Shown here piece by piece: positions 1 to 5,893 of a stretch of DNA of 7,125 nt. Source of the DNA: JACDBD01 sp050743385 (GTDB taxonomy: Bacteria > Actinomycetota > Acidimicrobiia > IMCC26256 > JACDBD01). The notes beneath the pieces were generated by a model, which saw only the letters and a list, made by a program, of their open reading frames with translations, was not told the origin of the DNA and made no database searches. Position 1 is the stretch's first letter, and the number at the start of each line of letters is the position of its first letter. The position numbers and the translations under genes were made by a program. The stretch covers positions 1 through 7,125 of the forward strand of contig JBOGFJ010000268.1 in assembly GCA_050743385.1 (NCBI GenBank), written 5' to 3'.

Positions 1-1
1 C

Positions 2-310
2 CTCCTCGCCGACGCGCCCCCGGGGGAGGCGCGCCCGCTCGACCCGGCGGTGGCGGCGTCGCTGCAACAGATGATGGGGCTCGTCGTCGCCGAAGGCACC
101 GGCACCGCGGCCGCGCTCCCCGGCGCGCCCGTGCACGGGAAGACCGGCACGGCCGAGTTCGGCACGGCAACACCGCCCCAGACGCACGCGTGGTTCATCG
201 GGTTCCGCGACAACCTCGCGTTCGCGGTGCTCGTCGAGGACGGCGGGTTCGGCGGCGAGGTCGCGGCACCCATCGCCGCCCGCTTCCTCACCTTGGTCGG
301 CGGCGCGTGA
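2..310 (+). CDS. Class B penicillin-binding protein, C-terminal transpeptidase end (5' partial)
   Basis: The frame is open from base 2 and ends at TGA 308-310, giving 102 visible residues; the start lies before the window. Residues 46-52 read GKTGTAE, the KTG box that forms one wall of the active site in penicillin-binding transpeptidases. It is followed by a THAWFIGF stretch (61-68) and an AVLVEDGG strand (75-82), an arrangement typical of the PbpA/FtsI-type class B enzymes that cross-link peptidoglycan outside the cytoplasmic membrane. The catalytic serine and SxN motifs are not in view, so activity cannot be judged. The sequence ends cleanly after the last strand and helix (APIAARFLTL). 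PbpA-like is my best subfamily guess, because the HAWFI pattern after KTGTAE is common in actinobacterial PbpA; FtsI or another class B member is not excluded. It converges on the SRPBCC pseudogene with a 9-base gap. Confidence 0.9.
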   Translation, partial: LLADAPPGEARPLDPAVAASLQQMMGLVVAEGTGTAAALPGAPVHGKTGTAEFGTATPPQTHAWFIGFRDNLAFAVLVEDGGFGGEVAAPIAARFLTLVGGA

Positions 311-319
311 CCGACGCGT

Positions 320-588
320 CTACGCGCCGCCTTCGACTGCCGCCTCGAGACGCTGCAGCGTCGCCCGCATGCTCGCCTCGAGATCGGCTTTACGGTCTTT
401 GACGCGCATCAGCAACCGCTCCGACAGCGCGCCCCCACCGCCGGCCCGGTGGCGCCGTCGATCCACTCGCACCGCCGGCACTCCGGGCTCCACTCACCCA
501 TCCGGGTGACATCGGAGACCAGCTCGTAGAGCTTCTCCGGCGGAGCGTCGACGTGCAGGCTCACGTGGGCCTCGGTCCCCTTCTCCAT
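320..588 (-). pseudogene. SRPBCC-family protein, internally deleted and frameshifted remnant
   Basis: An ATG at 588-586 has a good ribosome binding site (AGGGGGA, 600-594, 5 bases away). It opens a 59-codon frame ending at TGA 411-409. Its first 54 residues contain APPEKLYELVSDVTRMGEWS, then SPECRRCEW and GATGPAVGAR, which is the standard N-terminus of actinobacterial SRPBCC (polyketide cyclase/START-like, hydrophobic-ligand-binding) proteins of about 145-150 residues. After GAR the frame degenerates. In a different frame, from 427 to the TAG at 322-320, the strand encodes LSERLLMRVKDRK followed by ADLEASMRATLQRLEAAVE, which looks like the C-terminal helix of the same family. Head and tail together make about 88 residues, so roughly 60 central residues are missing and the join near 427 is out of frame. 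An internal deletion is the simplest reading. A functional 59-residue product is unlikely because the fold would lack most of its sheet. Confidence 0.8.
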
Positions 589-593
589 GGCGT

Positions 594-600
594 TCCCCCT
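594..600 (-). promoter_or_regulatory. Ribosome binding site of the SRPBCC remnant
   Basis: On the minus strand AGGGGGA lies 5 bases before ATG 588-586. It fixes the start of the SRPBCC gene and shows that the 5' signals of the broken gene are intact. Confidence 0.6.
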
Positions 601-613
601 GTTGCCGCCGTGA

Positions 614-619
614 ATTAGA
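614..619 (-). promoter_or_regulatory. Candidate -10 element for the SRPBCC remnant
   Basis: The minus strand reads TCTAAT at 619-614, five of six matches to TATAAT, about 25 bases upstream of the start codon and in an unusually AT-rich spot for this window. No convincing -35 lies 16-18 bases upstream (the 17-base position reads CTGCGT). Support is therefore limited to the -10 and its position. Confidence 0.3.
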
Positions 620-655
620 GCACCGTTGCGCTCCCGACGCAGGCCGGACGCTCGC

Positions 656-661
656 TACATT
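656..661 (+). promoter_or_regulatory. Candidate -10 element for a leaderless transcript of the 668 gene
   Basis: TACATT (TAnnnT pattern) ends 6 bases before ATG 668, and there is no purine-rich ribosome binding site between them. Transcription would start at or next to the start codon. Leaderless mRNAs are common in Actinobacteria. No good -35 is visible, so this is tentative. Confidence 0.3.
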
Positions 662-667
662 GGCGCG

Positions 668-1453
668 ATGGCACGCCACCTGGGACGGGTTGCGGGGTTG
701 GCCGCGGGCGTCGTCGTCGCCTCGCTCGTGCTCGGGCAGGTGCTCTCGGGCCGCGCCGGTGCGCGCGGGCAGCTCATCGCCCTCTTCCTCCTCTTCCTCG
801 CGGGCGCCTTCGCGCTGCTGGCGGTCGCGGTCGTCGACTCCGAGCACGGTGTGGAGCAGCTGTCGGCCACACCGCACTGGTCGCTGCGCGCCGCGACCAG
901 GCGGGTCATCCGGCGGATGCTGACGGCGATCGGTCGATTCGGCCGGGCCGTGCTGACGGCCATCGGTCGGCTCGGCGTCGCCGTGGTCATGGCCATCGGC
1001 CGGTTGGCTCGGCGTCTGGCCGCGATCACTTACGCGCAGTCGACGCGAGTAGCGCGCAGGTCTCGCGCCGGTGTTGCCGGCGTTCGTGAGTCGCTCACCC
1101 CCGAGGCGCGCCGCGCGAAGTGGCACGCGCTCCGGCAGGCCGGCCGCGCGACGCTCGTGGCGCTGGGGCTTCCGCCCGACGACGAGGCGCGCGAGCTCCC
1201 GGGTGATGGCCTCGACGCGATGCCCACGCTCCGGCGCGAGCGGTCACCTCTGCCCGAGGCAGGGCATCGCCCGCGGCGAATCGAGCTCGACCCGTTCCGA
1301 AGAGCCTTCGGACCCGAGCGCCGGCGCGCGGCGCGCACTGCGCTCGACCGCGCCGGCCACAAGGTAGTGGTGGCGGTGAGGGGAACGGCCCCGCGCCGGC
1401 GGGCGCCGTCGATGGCCGGGTGGTTGCGGCGTCAGGCCGTGCATCGCCGCTGA
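668..1453 (+). CDS. Putative membrane protein with two N-terminal helices and an 11-residue tandem repeat
   Basis: I do not recognise a family. With ATG 668 as start the product is 261 residues; a TTG at 626 would add 14 Arg-rich residues and is less likely. Two hydrophobic segments, about residues 7-26 and 36-56, look like a transmembrane hairpin with a short basic loop. After a linker come three 11-residue units at 85-95, 96-106 and 107-117 (LTAIGRFGRAV, LTAIGRLGVAV, VMAIGRLARRL), which would form a basic amphipathic helix. The remainder (about 120-261) is Arg-rich, low in recognisable structure and perhaps disordered. Third codon positions are strongly G/C in the N-terminal half, as expected of a real high-GC gene; the C-terminal half is less certain. 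The gene is divergent from the SRPBCC remnant and sits 41 bases before the HAD-ATPase gene on the same strand, so they could be co-transcribed. A membrane-anchored or membrane-bending role is inference only. Confidence 0.6.
   Translation: MARHLGRVAGLAAGVVVASLVLGQVLSGRAGARGQLIALFLLFLAGAFALLAVAVVDSEHGVEQLSATPHWSLRAATRRVIRRMLTAIGRFGRAVLTAIGRLGVAVVMAIGRLARRLAAITYAQSTRVARRSRAGVAGVRESLTPEARRAKWHALRQAGRATLVALGLPPDDEARELPGDGLDAMPTLRRERSPLPEAGHRPRRIELDPFRRAFGPERRRAARTALDRAGHKVVVAVRGTAPRRRAPSMAGWLRRQAVHRR
918..1016 (+). repeat. 33-bp tandem repeat, three units, inside the 668-1453 gene
   Basis: Units lie at 918-950, 951-983 and 984-1016. Units 1 and 2 both begin TGCTGACGGC and differ at few positions; unit 3 is more diverged but keeps GGCCATCGGC. 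The 33-base period is in frame and gives the 11-residue protein repeat. Confidence 0.8.
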
Positions 1454-1494
1454 ATCCGGGGGTGCGCCCGTCGTCCGGCGGGTAGGCCCGACGC

Positions 1495-3189
1495 ATGCGT
1501 TTCACCGTGCTGGCGTGCGACTACGACGGGACCATCGCCCGCGACGGCCGCGTCGACGACGAGACCGCCTGGGACCTGGGCCGTGTCCGGACGTCGGGAC
1601 GCCGCCTCGTGCTGGTCACCGGCCGTGACCTGCCCACACTACGGGCGGTGTGCCCGCACCTCGAGCTCTTCGACCTGGTCGTCGCCGAGAACGGCTGCCT
1701 GCTGTACCGGCCGGCGGACGGATCGGAGCGGCCGCTCGCCGACGCCCCGCCCCCCGCGCTCGTCGAGCGGCTCGAAGCCGGTGACGTGCCGGTCACCGTC
1801 GGCCGCGCCGTCGTGTTCACCTGGAGACCCAACGAGGTGGCGGCGCTCGAGGCGATCGCCGATCTGGGTCTCGGTCACCAGGTGATCCTCAACCGGGAGG
1901 CAGTCATGATCGTGCCTCCGGGCGTGACCAAGGGGACCGCCCTCCTCGCCGCGCTCGACGAGCTGCGCATGTCGCCGCACAACACGGTCGCGATCGGTGA
2001 CGCCGAGAACGATCACGACCTCCTCGCCGTCACCGCCTGTGGTGTCGCGGTCGCCGACGCGGTGCCGGCCTTGACCGCGCGCGCCGACCACGTCACCGAG
2101 GCGGCCGGTCCCGAAGGGACGCGCGAGCTGGTGGCGGCGCTGCTCGCCGACGACCTCGCGTCGTGGCAGGTCGGCGCCCGGCCCATCCCCCTCGGGCGCG
2201 ACGACGACGGTGCCGACGTCGCCTGGAGGCCCGCGGGGGCGGCGATGCTCGTCACCGGAGGCTCCGGCTCGGGCAAGTCGACGCTGGTCTCGGCGCTCGT
2301 CGAGCAGCTGACGGAGGCGCGCTACCAGACCGTCGTCGTCGATCCCGAGGGCGACTTCGAGGACCTGCCCGGTGCGATCACCATCGGCGGACCGGAGTCG
2401 ACACCCGCCGTCGACGAGATCACCGACCTGGTCGAGGAGGGGACTCCCGCCACGGCCGTCTCCCTGGTGGCGGTGCCCATGCACGACCGCCCGGGCCTCA
2501 TCCGGGAGGTGCTCAGCCGGGTCGGCGAGCTCGGGGGGCGCCTGGGACGACCCCATGCCGTCGTCGTCGACGAGGCGCACCACGCGTTCCGCGTCGACGC
2601 TCCCGTCGACGCCGGCGTGCTTCCGGCGGGCCTGGTGCTCGTGTCGAACGCGCCCGGGAGCATGCAGCGCGAGGTGCTCGACGGCCTCGAGACCGTGGTC
2701 GCGGTAGGAGAGGACACCGGCGCGCTCCTCGAGCAGGTGGCGGAGGCGATCGACGCTCCACTTCCCTCGGGGCTTCCCTCCGGCGACGCGGCCGGCGACG
2801 CGGTGGCGTGGCGCGTCGACGGCGGTGGTCTCGTCTCGTTCACGCCGGTCGCGGCGCGGCACCGCCGCCGGCGCCACTCGGCCAAGCTGGTCTCGGGTGA
2901 CGTCGGCGAGGGTGAGCGGCTCGTGGTGACCGGGCCCGATGGCGCACTCTCGCTGGAGGTGCGCAACCTCTCGGAGATGGTGCGTACCGCCGAGGGGGTC
3001 GACGACGCCACCTGGTCGCATCACCTCCGCGCGGGTGACTGGTCGAGGTGGGTCCGCGACGTCATCGGCGACGACGACCTCGCCGAGGTCATCGAGACCA
3101 TCGCGGCGAAGGATCGCGACCCGCAGTCCGGCCGCCGCGCGCTGCGCGAGGAGGTCGCCACCCGGTACCCGGCCCTCGACGGCGCGTGA
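1495..3189 (+). CDS. HAD phosphatase / HerA-DUF87-like ATPase fusion protein
   Basis: This 564-residue protein has three parts. Residues 1 to about 222 are a HAD-IIB (Cof/sucrose-phosphatase-like) hydrolase: motif I DYDGT (9-13, nucleophile D9 and acid D11), motif II LVTGR (40-44), motif III lysine K146 in GVTKG, and motif IV GDAENDHD (168-175). All catalytic residues are present, so it should hydrolyse a phosphate ester; the substrate is unknown. Residues about 226-450 are a P-loop ATPase: Walker A GGSGSGKS (255-262), DPEGDF (283-288, resembling the DPxGEY of HerA/DUF87 ATPases) and Walker B VVVDEAHH (356-363). A basic linker, RHRRRRHSAK (455-464), leads to a C-terminal module (about 472-535) with GVDDATWSHHLRAGDWSRW, which recalls DUF5752-type domains; that link is from memory. 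Cytoplasmic; no signal peptide or membrane segment. Start ATG 1495 gives the normal HAD N-terminus; the ribosome binding site is weak (GGGTAGG, 1480-1486). It converges on the P450 gene with a 9-base gap. Confidence 0.88.
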   Translation: MRFTVLACDYDGTIARDGRVDDETAWDLGRVRTSGRRLVLVTGRDLPTLRAVCPHLELFDLVVAENGCLLYRPADGSERPLADAPPPALVERLEAGDVPVTVGRAVVFTWRPNEVAALEAIADLGLGHQVILNREAVMIVPPGVTKGTALLAALDELRMSPHNTVAIGDAENDHDLLAVTACGVAVADAVPALTARADHVTEAAGPEGTRELVAALLADDLASWQVGARPIPLGRDDDGADVAWRPAGAAMLVTGGSGSGKSTLVSALVEQLTEARYQTVVVDPEGDFEDLPGAITIGGPESTPAVDEITDLVEEGTPATAVSLVAVPMHDRPGLIREVLSRVGELGGRLGRPHAVVVDEAHHAFRVDAPVDAGVLPAGLVLVSNAPGSMQREVLDGLETVVAVGEDTGALLEQVAEAIDAPLPSGLPSGDAAGDAVAWRVDGGGLVSFTPVAARHRRRRHSAKLVSGDVGEGERLVVTGPDGALSLEVRNLSEMVRTAEGVDDATWSHHLRAGDWSRWVRDVIGDDDLAEVIETIAAKDRDPQSGRRALREEVATRYPALDGA

Positions 3190-3198
3190 CGAGCGCGG

Positions 3199-4422
3199 CT
3201 ACCGACCGTTCAGGATCCGTACGGGCACGGTGCGGGGGCCACGAACCTGGCCCGCCGACCACGTGACCTTCGCGGCGTCGGCGAGCTCGAAGTCGGGATA
3301 GCGCCGCATCCATTCCTCGAGGGCAACGCGCATCTCCATGCGGGCGAGGTTCGACCCGATGCAGCGGTGGATACCGAGGCCGAACGCGGCGTGGCGGTTC
3401 TCGGCCCGGTCGAGCAGCACCTCGTCGGCGTCGGGAAAGATCGCCGGGTCTCGGTTCGCCGCCGGGAAGGGCAGCAACACCCAGTCGCCTTCCTTCATCG
3501 GGCAGCCGCGGAACTCGAAGTCGTCGGCCACCATCCGCGCCATCGTCACCGGCCCGTAGGCGCGCAGGAACTCCTCGACGGCCACGGGGATGCGCGCGGG
3601 GTCGGCGGCGAGGTGTCGTCGGTCGGCCGGGTGCTGGGCGAGATGCCACAGCGACGCGCCGATCGCGGACCACGTGGTGTCGATGCCGGCGATCATCAAC
3701 AAGACCATCGTGCCGCGTACGTGGTCGGGGTCGAGCTTGGCGCCGTCGAGCTCGGCGTCGAGCAGGAAGGAAGTCAGGTCGTCTCGAGGGTCGGCGAGGT
3801 GCTCGGCGATACGGGCGTCGATGTAGGCGTCGAGCTCGCCCGCCTCTTGCCGGGCCTGGCGCTCCTCGGCGGGGAGGTCGACGTCCTCGAGCACCATGCG
3901 GATGAAGCGGCGGAACACGTCGGCGTCTTCCTGCGGGAAGCCCAGCATCTTCACGATCACGCGCAGGGGGATGTCCTGGGCGTACTCCGCGGCGGCGTCG
4001 ATCTCCTGCTTGCCCGCGACCGCGTCGATCAGGTCTTCGCACAGCGCACGTGTGAACGGCTCGAACGCGCGGATGCGCTCGGGCGAGAACGCCGGCAACA
4101 GCAAGCGCCGCGCCAGCGTGTGGAAGGGCGGGTCGGAGGTGATGGGTGGTGCGAGGCCGATCGGTGCCGGGGGGTCGTCGGCGTCGGGGCGCACCTCGCT
4201 CACCACGACCGACCGGGACGTGAAGTGCTCCGTGTCGTAGGCGATCGCGGTCACGTCCTCGTGGCGAACCGGCAGCCACGTACCGCCGTAGCGATCGCTG
4301 TGCGCGACGGGGCAGCCGGCGCGCAGCTCGTCCCAGATCGGGAACGGGTCGGCTACCCACTGCGGATCGGTGTGGTCGAAATCGGTGGCCCAGTCGGTGA
4401 CCGGCGGACGGTCCCTGCTCAT
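3199..4422 (-). CDS. Cytochrome P450
   Basis: The 407-residue product has all P450 hallmarks: the I-helix AGIDTT (245-250, acid D248 and alcohol T249 for oxygen activation), the K-helix ExxR (E284-R287), PITSDPP (93-99) upstream of the C helix, and the heme loop FGLGIHRCIG (347-356) with thiolate ligand C354. Length and the lack of a membrane anchor fit a soluble bacterial class I P450 that takes electrons from a ferredoxin. Start ATG 4422-4420 overlaps the ferredoxin stop (ATGA) and has GGAG 5 bases upstream at 4431-4428; the longer open frame before it is the ferredoxin gene read out of frame. The substrate cannot be read from sequence. Sterols, fatty acids or terpenoids are all handled by related actinobacterial P450s, and I do not assign a CYP family. 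No ferredoxin reductase lies in the window, so one must be supplied from elsewhere. The stop is TAG 3201-3199. Confidence 0.97.
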   Translation of the reverse strand: MSRDRPPVTDWATDFDHTDPQWVADPFPIWDELRAGCPVAHSDRYGGTWLPVRHEDVTAIAYDTEHFTSRSVVVSEVRPDADDPPAPIGLAPPITSDPPFHTLARRLLLPAFSPERIRAFEPFTRALCEDLIDAVAGKQEIDAAAEYAQDIPLRVIVKMLGFPQEDADVFRRFIRMVLEDVDLPAEERQARQEAGELDAYIDARIAEHLADPRDDLTSFLLDAELDGAKLDPDHVRGTMVLLMIAGIDTTWSAIGASLWHLAQHPADRRHLAADPARIPVAVEEFLRAYGPVTMARMVADDFEFRGCPMKEGDWVLLPFPAANRDPAIFPDADEVLLDRAENRHAAFGLGIHRCIGSNLARMEMRVALEEWMRRYPDFELADAAKVTWSAGQVRGPRTVPVRILNGR

Positions 4423-4619
4423 GGCGTCTCCGAGATCGAGATGGCGTACTCGGGGCAGTTCGCCACCGCCAGGCGAGCCTTCTCCTCGAGCCCGTCGGGC
4501 ACGACCCCGTCGTTCACCTCGGACGAGTAGCCGTACTCGTCGATGTCGAAGAGCTCGGGCGCCAGGGCGTAGCAGCGGTTGTGGCCCTGACACTTCTCGG
4601 GATCGACGTGCACCCGCAC
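4419..4619 (-). CDS. [3Fe-4S] ferredoxin, P450 electron donor
   Basis: A 66-residue protein starting at GTG 4619-4617, preceded by a strong GAGGAGGG site. Upstream in-frame starts would add a tail that the family lacks. Cysteines C10 and C16 in CQGHNRC and C55 in NCPEYAI form the CxxHxxC...CP pattern. The position that would be the second cluster cysteine in a 4Fe-4S protein is His13, so three cysteine ligands remain, as in the [3Fe-4S] ferredoxins that serve actinobacterial P450s. PELFDIDEYGY (21-31) and the acidic middle are typical of this group. It carries single electrons in the cytoplasm from a ferredoxin reductase to a P450. The stop codon overlaps the P450 start by 4 bases (ATGA), which implies translational coupling and a dedicated pair. 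Transcription probably starts from the divergent region shared with the 4707 gene. Confidence 0.95.
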   Translation of the reverse strand: MRVHVDPEKCQGHNRCYALAPELFDIDEYGYSSEVNDGVVPDGLEEKARLAVANCPEYAISISETP

Positions 4620-4621
4620 CG

Positions 4622-4630
4622 ACCCTCCTC
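4622..4630 (-). promoter_or_regulatory. Ribosome binding site fixing the ferredoxin GTG start
   Basis: The minus strand reads GAGGAGGGT at 4630-4622, two bases before GTG 4619, with the GAGG core about 7 bases away. This decides the start in favour of the 66-residue form over upstream in-frame candidates. Confidence 0.75.
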
Positions 4631-4653
4631 GTACCCCGTGGCGTCGGTACACG

Positions 4654-4682
4654 AACGTAGCCCTACGCTCGGGGTCTGCGAA
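4654..4682 (-). promoter_or_regulatory. Candidate promoter of the ferredoxin-P450 operon
   Basis: Minus strand: -35 TTCGCA (4682-4677, four of six to TTGACA), a 17-base spacer and -10 TACGTT (4659-4654). Transcription would begin near 4647, leaving a leader of about 28 bases that holds the ribosome binding site. It overlaps the possible -10 of the divergent 4707 gene. Confidence 0.45.
4664..4669 (+). promoter_or_regulatory. Candidate -10 element for the 4707 gene
   Basis: TACGCT lies 37 bases before GTG 4707 on the plus strand, so the leader would be about 30 bases and include GAGAGGGGG (4691-4699). No clear -35 is seen 17 bases upstream. It forms one arm of the dyad at 4654-4669. Confidence 0.35.
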
Positions 4683-4706
4683 GCGCATCCGAGAGGGGGA
4701 TCCACC

Positions 4707-5816
4707 GTGAGGCTCGCCTCGTTCAACGTGGAGAACCTGTTCGCCCGGCCGAGGGTGTTCCACCGGGGCGACTGGTCGGAAGGGGCGCCCGTACTGACGG
4801 CGTACGGCCGCGTGGCCGCACTGCTCGAAGCGCCCACCTACACCACCGCGATCAAGAAGAAGATCGTCACCGGGCTGAAGGAGCTCGGGCTCGCCAAGTC
4901 CGACGAGACGAAGTTCGTCGTGCTGCGCCAGAACCGAGGACGCCTGGTGAAGCGAACTTCAGCCGGGCCACAGATCGCCGCCGGAGGCCGCGCCGATTGG
5001 GTGGGCTGGCTGGAGCTGAAGATGCAGCTCGCGAGCGAGGTGTGCGTGCAGAACACCGCCCGGGTGGTCAGCGAGCTCGCCCCGGACGTCATCGCCGTCA
5101 TCGAGGCCGACAACCGGCCGGCGCTGAAGCAGTTCAGCGGCGACTTCGTACCCGCCGCGCCCGGACCCGGCCAGGACTACCGGTACGTGATGCTGATCGA
5201 CGGCAACGACGACCGCGGCATCGACGTCGGGATCATGGCTCGAGGCAGCTACCCGATCACCGACATGGCGAGCCACGTCGACGACGTCGACGACGCGGGA
5301 ACGATCTTCTCGCGCGACTGCCCCGAGTTCGTGATCAGAACCCCTGCGAAGCACAACCTGCTCGTGATGGTCAACCATCTCAAGTCGAAGGGGTACGGCG
5401 GGCAGAGCGAGTCGGATGCGAAGCGGCGGCGCCAGGCGCAACGGGTCGCCGAGATCTATGTGCGCCGCCGCAAGCAGTATCCGTACATCGCGGTCGTCGG
5501 CGACTTCAACGACACACCCTCCAGCGCCCCGCTCGCGCCACTGTTCGACGCCACCGACCTGCGCGACGTCAGCGCGCATCCGGCGTACGTCAACGACGGC
5601 ATTCCCGGCACGTGGGGCAAGGGCTACGCCTCCAACCACATCGACTTCATCCTCCTGTCACCGGCGTTGTTCAACCGGGTCACCTCGGGCGGCACGTTCC
5701 GGGCCGGCGTGTGGGACGACCGCAAGACCCCGAAGTGGCAGGTGTTCGACACGCTCACCCGGGCCGAGGACGCGGCGTCCGACCACGCCGCGGTCTGGGC
5801 CGACGTGAACGTGTGA
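4707..5816 (+). CDS. Endonuclease/exonuclease/phosphatase (EEP) family protein
   Basis: The 369-residue product begins MRLASFNVENLF, the first strand of the EEP fold (N7 in FNVEN). Other hallmarks follow in order: VIAVIEAD (128-135, metal ligand E133), RGIDVGIM (170-177), MVNHLKSK (221-228, H224), VGDFNDTP (264-271, D266 and N268), NHIDFILL (310-317) and SDHAAVWADV (358-367, catalytic H360). All metal and catalytic positions of a Mg-dependent phosphodiesterase or nuclease appear present. The family covers DNases, RNases and lipid or inositol phosphatases, so the substrate is open. Residues about 15-115 between the first strand and the E133 motif are longer than in a minimal EEP domain and carry a Lys/Arg-rich stretch (50-83), which could favour a nucleic-acid substrate. 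There is no signal peptide. GTG 4707 has GAGAGGGGG 7 bases upstream; an in-frame start at 4581 would run antisense through the ferredoxin and is rejected. Confidence 0.93.
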   Translation: MRLASFNVENLFARPRVFHRGDWSEGAPVLTAYGRVAALLEAPTYTTAIKKKIVTGLKELGLAKSDETKFVVLRQNRGRLVKRTSAGPQIAAGGRADWVGWLELKMQLASEVCVQNTARVVSELAPDVIAVIEADNRPALKQFSGDFVPAAPGPGQDYRYVMLIDGNDDRGIDVGIMARGSYPITDMASHVDDVDDAGTIFSRDCPEFVIRTPAKHNLLVMVNHLKSKGYGGQSESDAKRRRQAQRVAEIYVRRRKQYPYIAVVGDFNDTPSSAPLAPLFDATDLRDVSAHPAYVNDGIPGTWGKGYASNHIDFILLSPALFNRVTSGGTFRAGVWDDRKTPKWQVFDTLTRAEDAASDHAAVWADVNV

Positions 5817-5827
5817 GCCCTGTCTTC

Positions 5828-5878
5828 CGTTTTGGCGTCAGAAAAGGGCGCCTCACGCCCCGAACTGACGCCAAAACG
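5828..5878. terminator. Perfect 14-bp inverted repeat, probable bidirectional terminator hairpin
   Basis: Arms CGTTTTGGCGTCAG (5828-5841) and CTGACGCCAAAACG (5865-5878) are perfectly complementary. Inside, GGGCG (5846-5850) pairs with CGCCC (5856-5860), leaving a 5-base loop and a 4x4 internal loop. It lies between the convergent EEP gene (stop at 5816) and the WS/DGAT gene (stop at 5894), where a shared terminator is expected. It lacks a T-tract after the stem, so it is not a textbook intrinsic terminator; the AAAA/TTTT tracts are inside the stem. A dispersed genomic palindrome is an alternative. Confidence 0.6.
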
Positions 5879-5888
5879 AGATTGGCGT
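5868..5888. repeat. Third half-site able to compete with the 5828-5878 hairpin
   Basis: ACGCCAA (5868-5874), within the right arm of the main hairpin, is also complementary to TTGGCGT (5882-5888) across a 7-base loop. Two of the next three outward positions pair as well (T5866-A5890 and C5865-G5891, with a G-A mismatch between). The two hairpins cannot form together. Confidence 0.5.
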
Positions 5889-5893
5889 AAGCG

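Noticed and set aside
494..1126. 210-codon minus-strand open frame over the 668 gene and the SRPBCC 5' region
   Set aside because: The translation is an Arg/Gln/Asp-rich shadow, and it overlaps the well-supported SRPBCC start in another frame. The plus strand has two clear hydrophobic segments.
1454..1494. Promoter or terminator between the 668 gene and the HAD-ATPase gene
   Set aside because: The 41-base gap holds only weak GC-rich complementarity (CGTCG/CGACG) and a TAGGCC without the final T of a -10 hexamer. This is not enough to call either.
1639..3024. 461-codon open frame on the minus strand opposite the HAD-ATPase gene
   Set aside because: Its translation is low-complexity Arg/Gly/Asp/His-rich with no motif. 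The plus strand carries complete HAD and Walker motifs, so this is a high-GC antisense shadow.
3367..4530. 387-codon open frame on the plus strand opposite the P450 and ferredoxin
   Set aside because: It is antisense to a P450 with every signature motif and has no recognisable domain of its own.
4581..4706. 42-codon N-terminal extension of the EEP protein
   Set aside because: It would run antisense through the ferredoxin start and promoter region, and lacks a ribosome binding site. GTG 4707 has a good one and gives the family's N-terminus.
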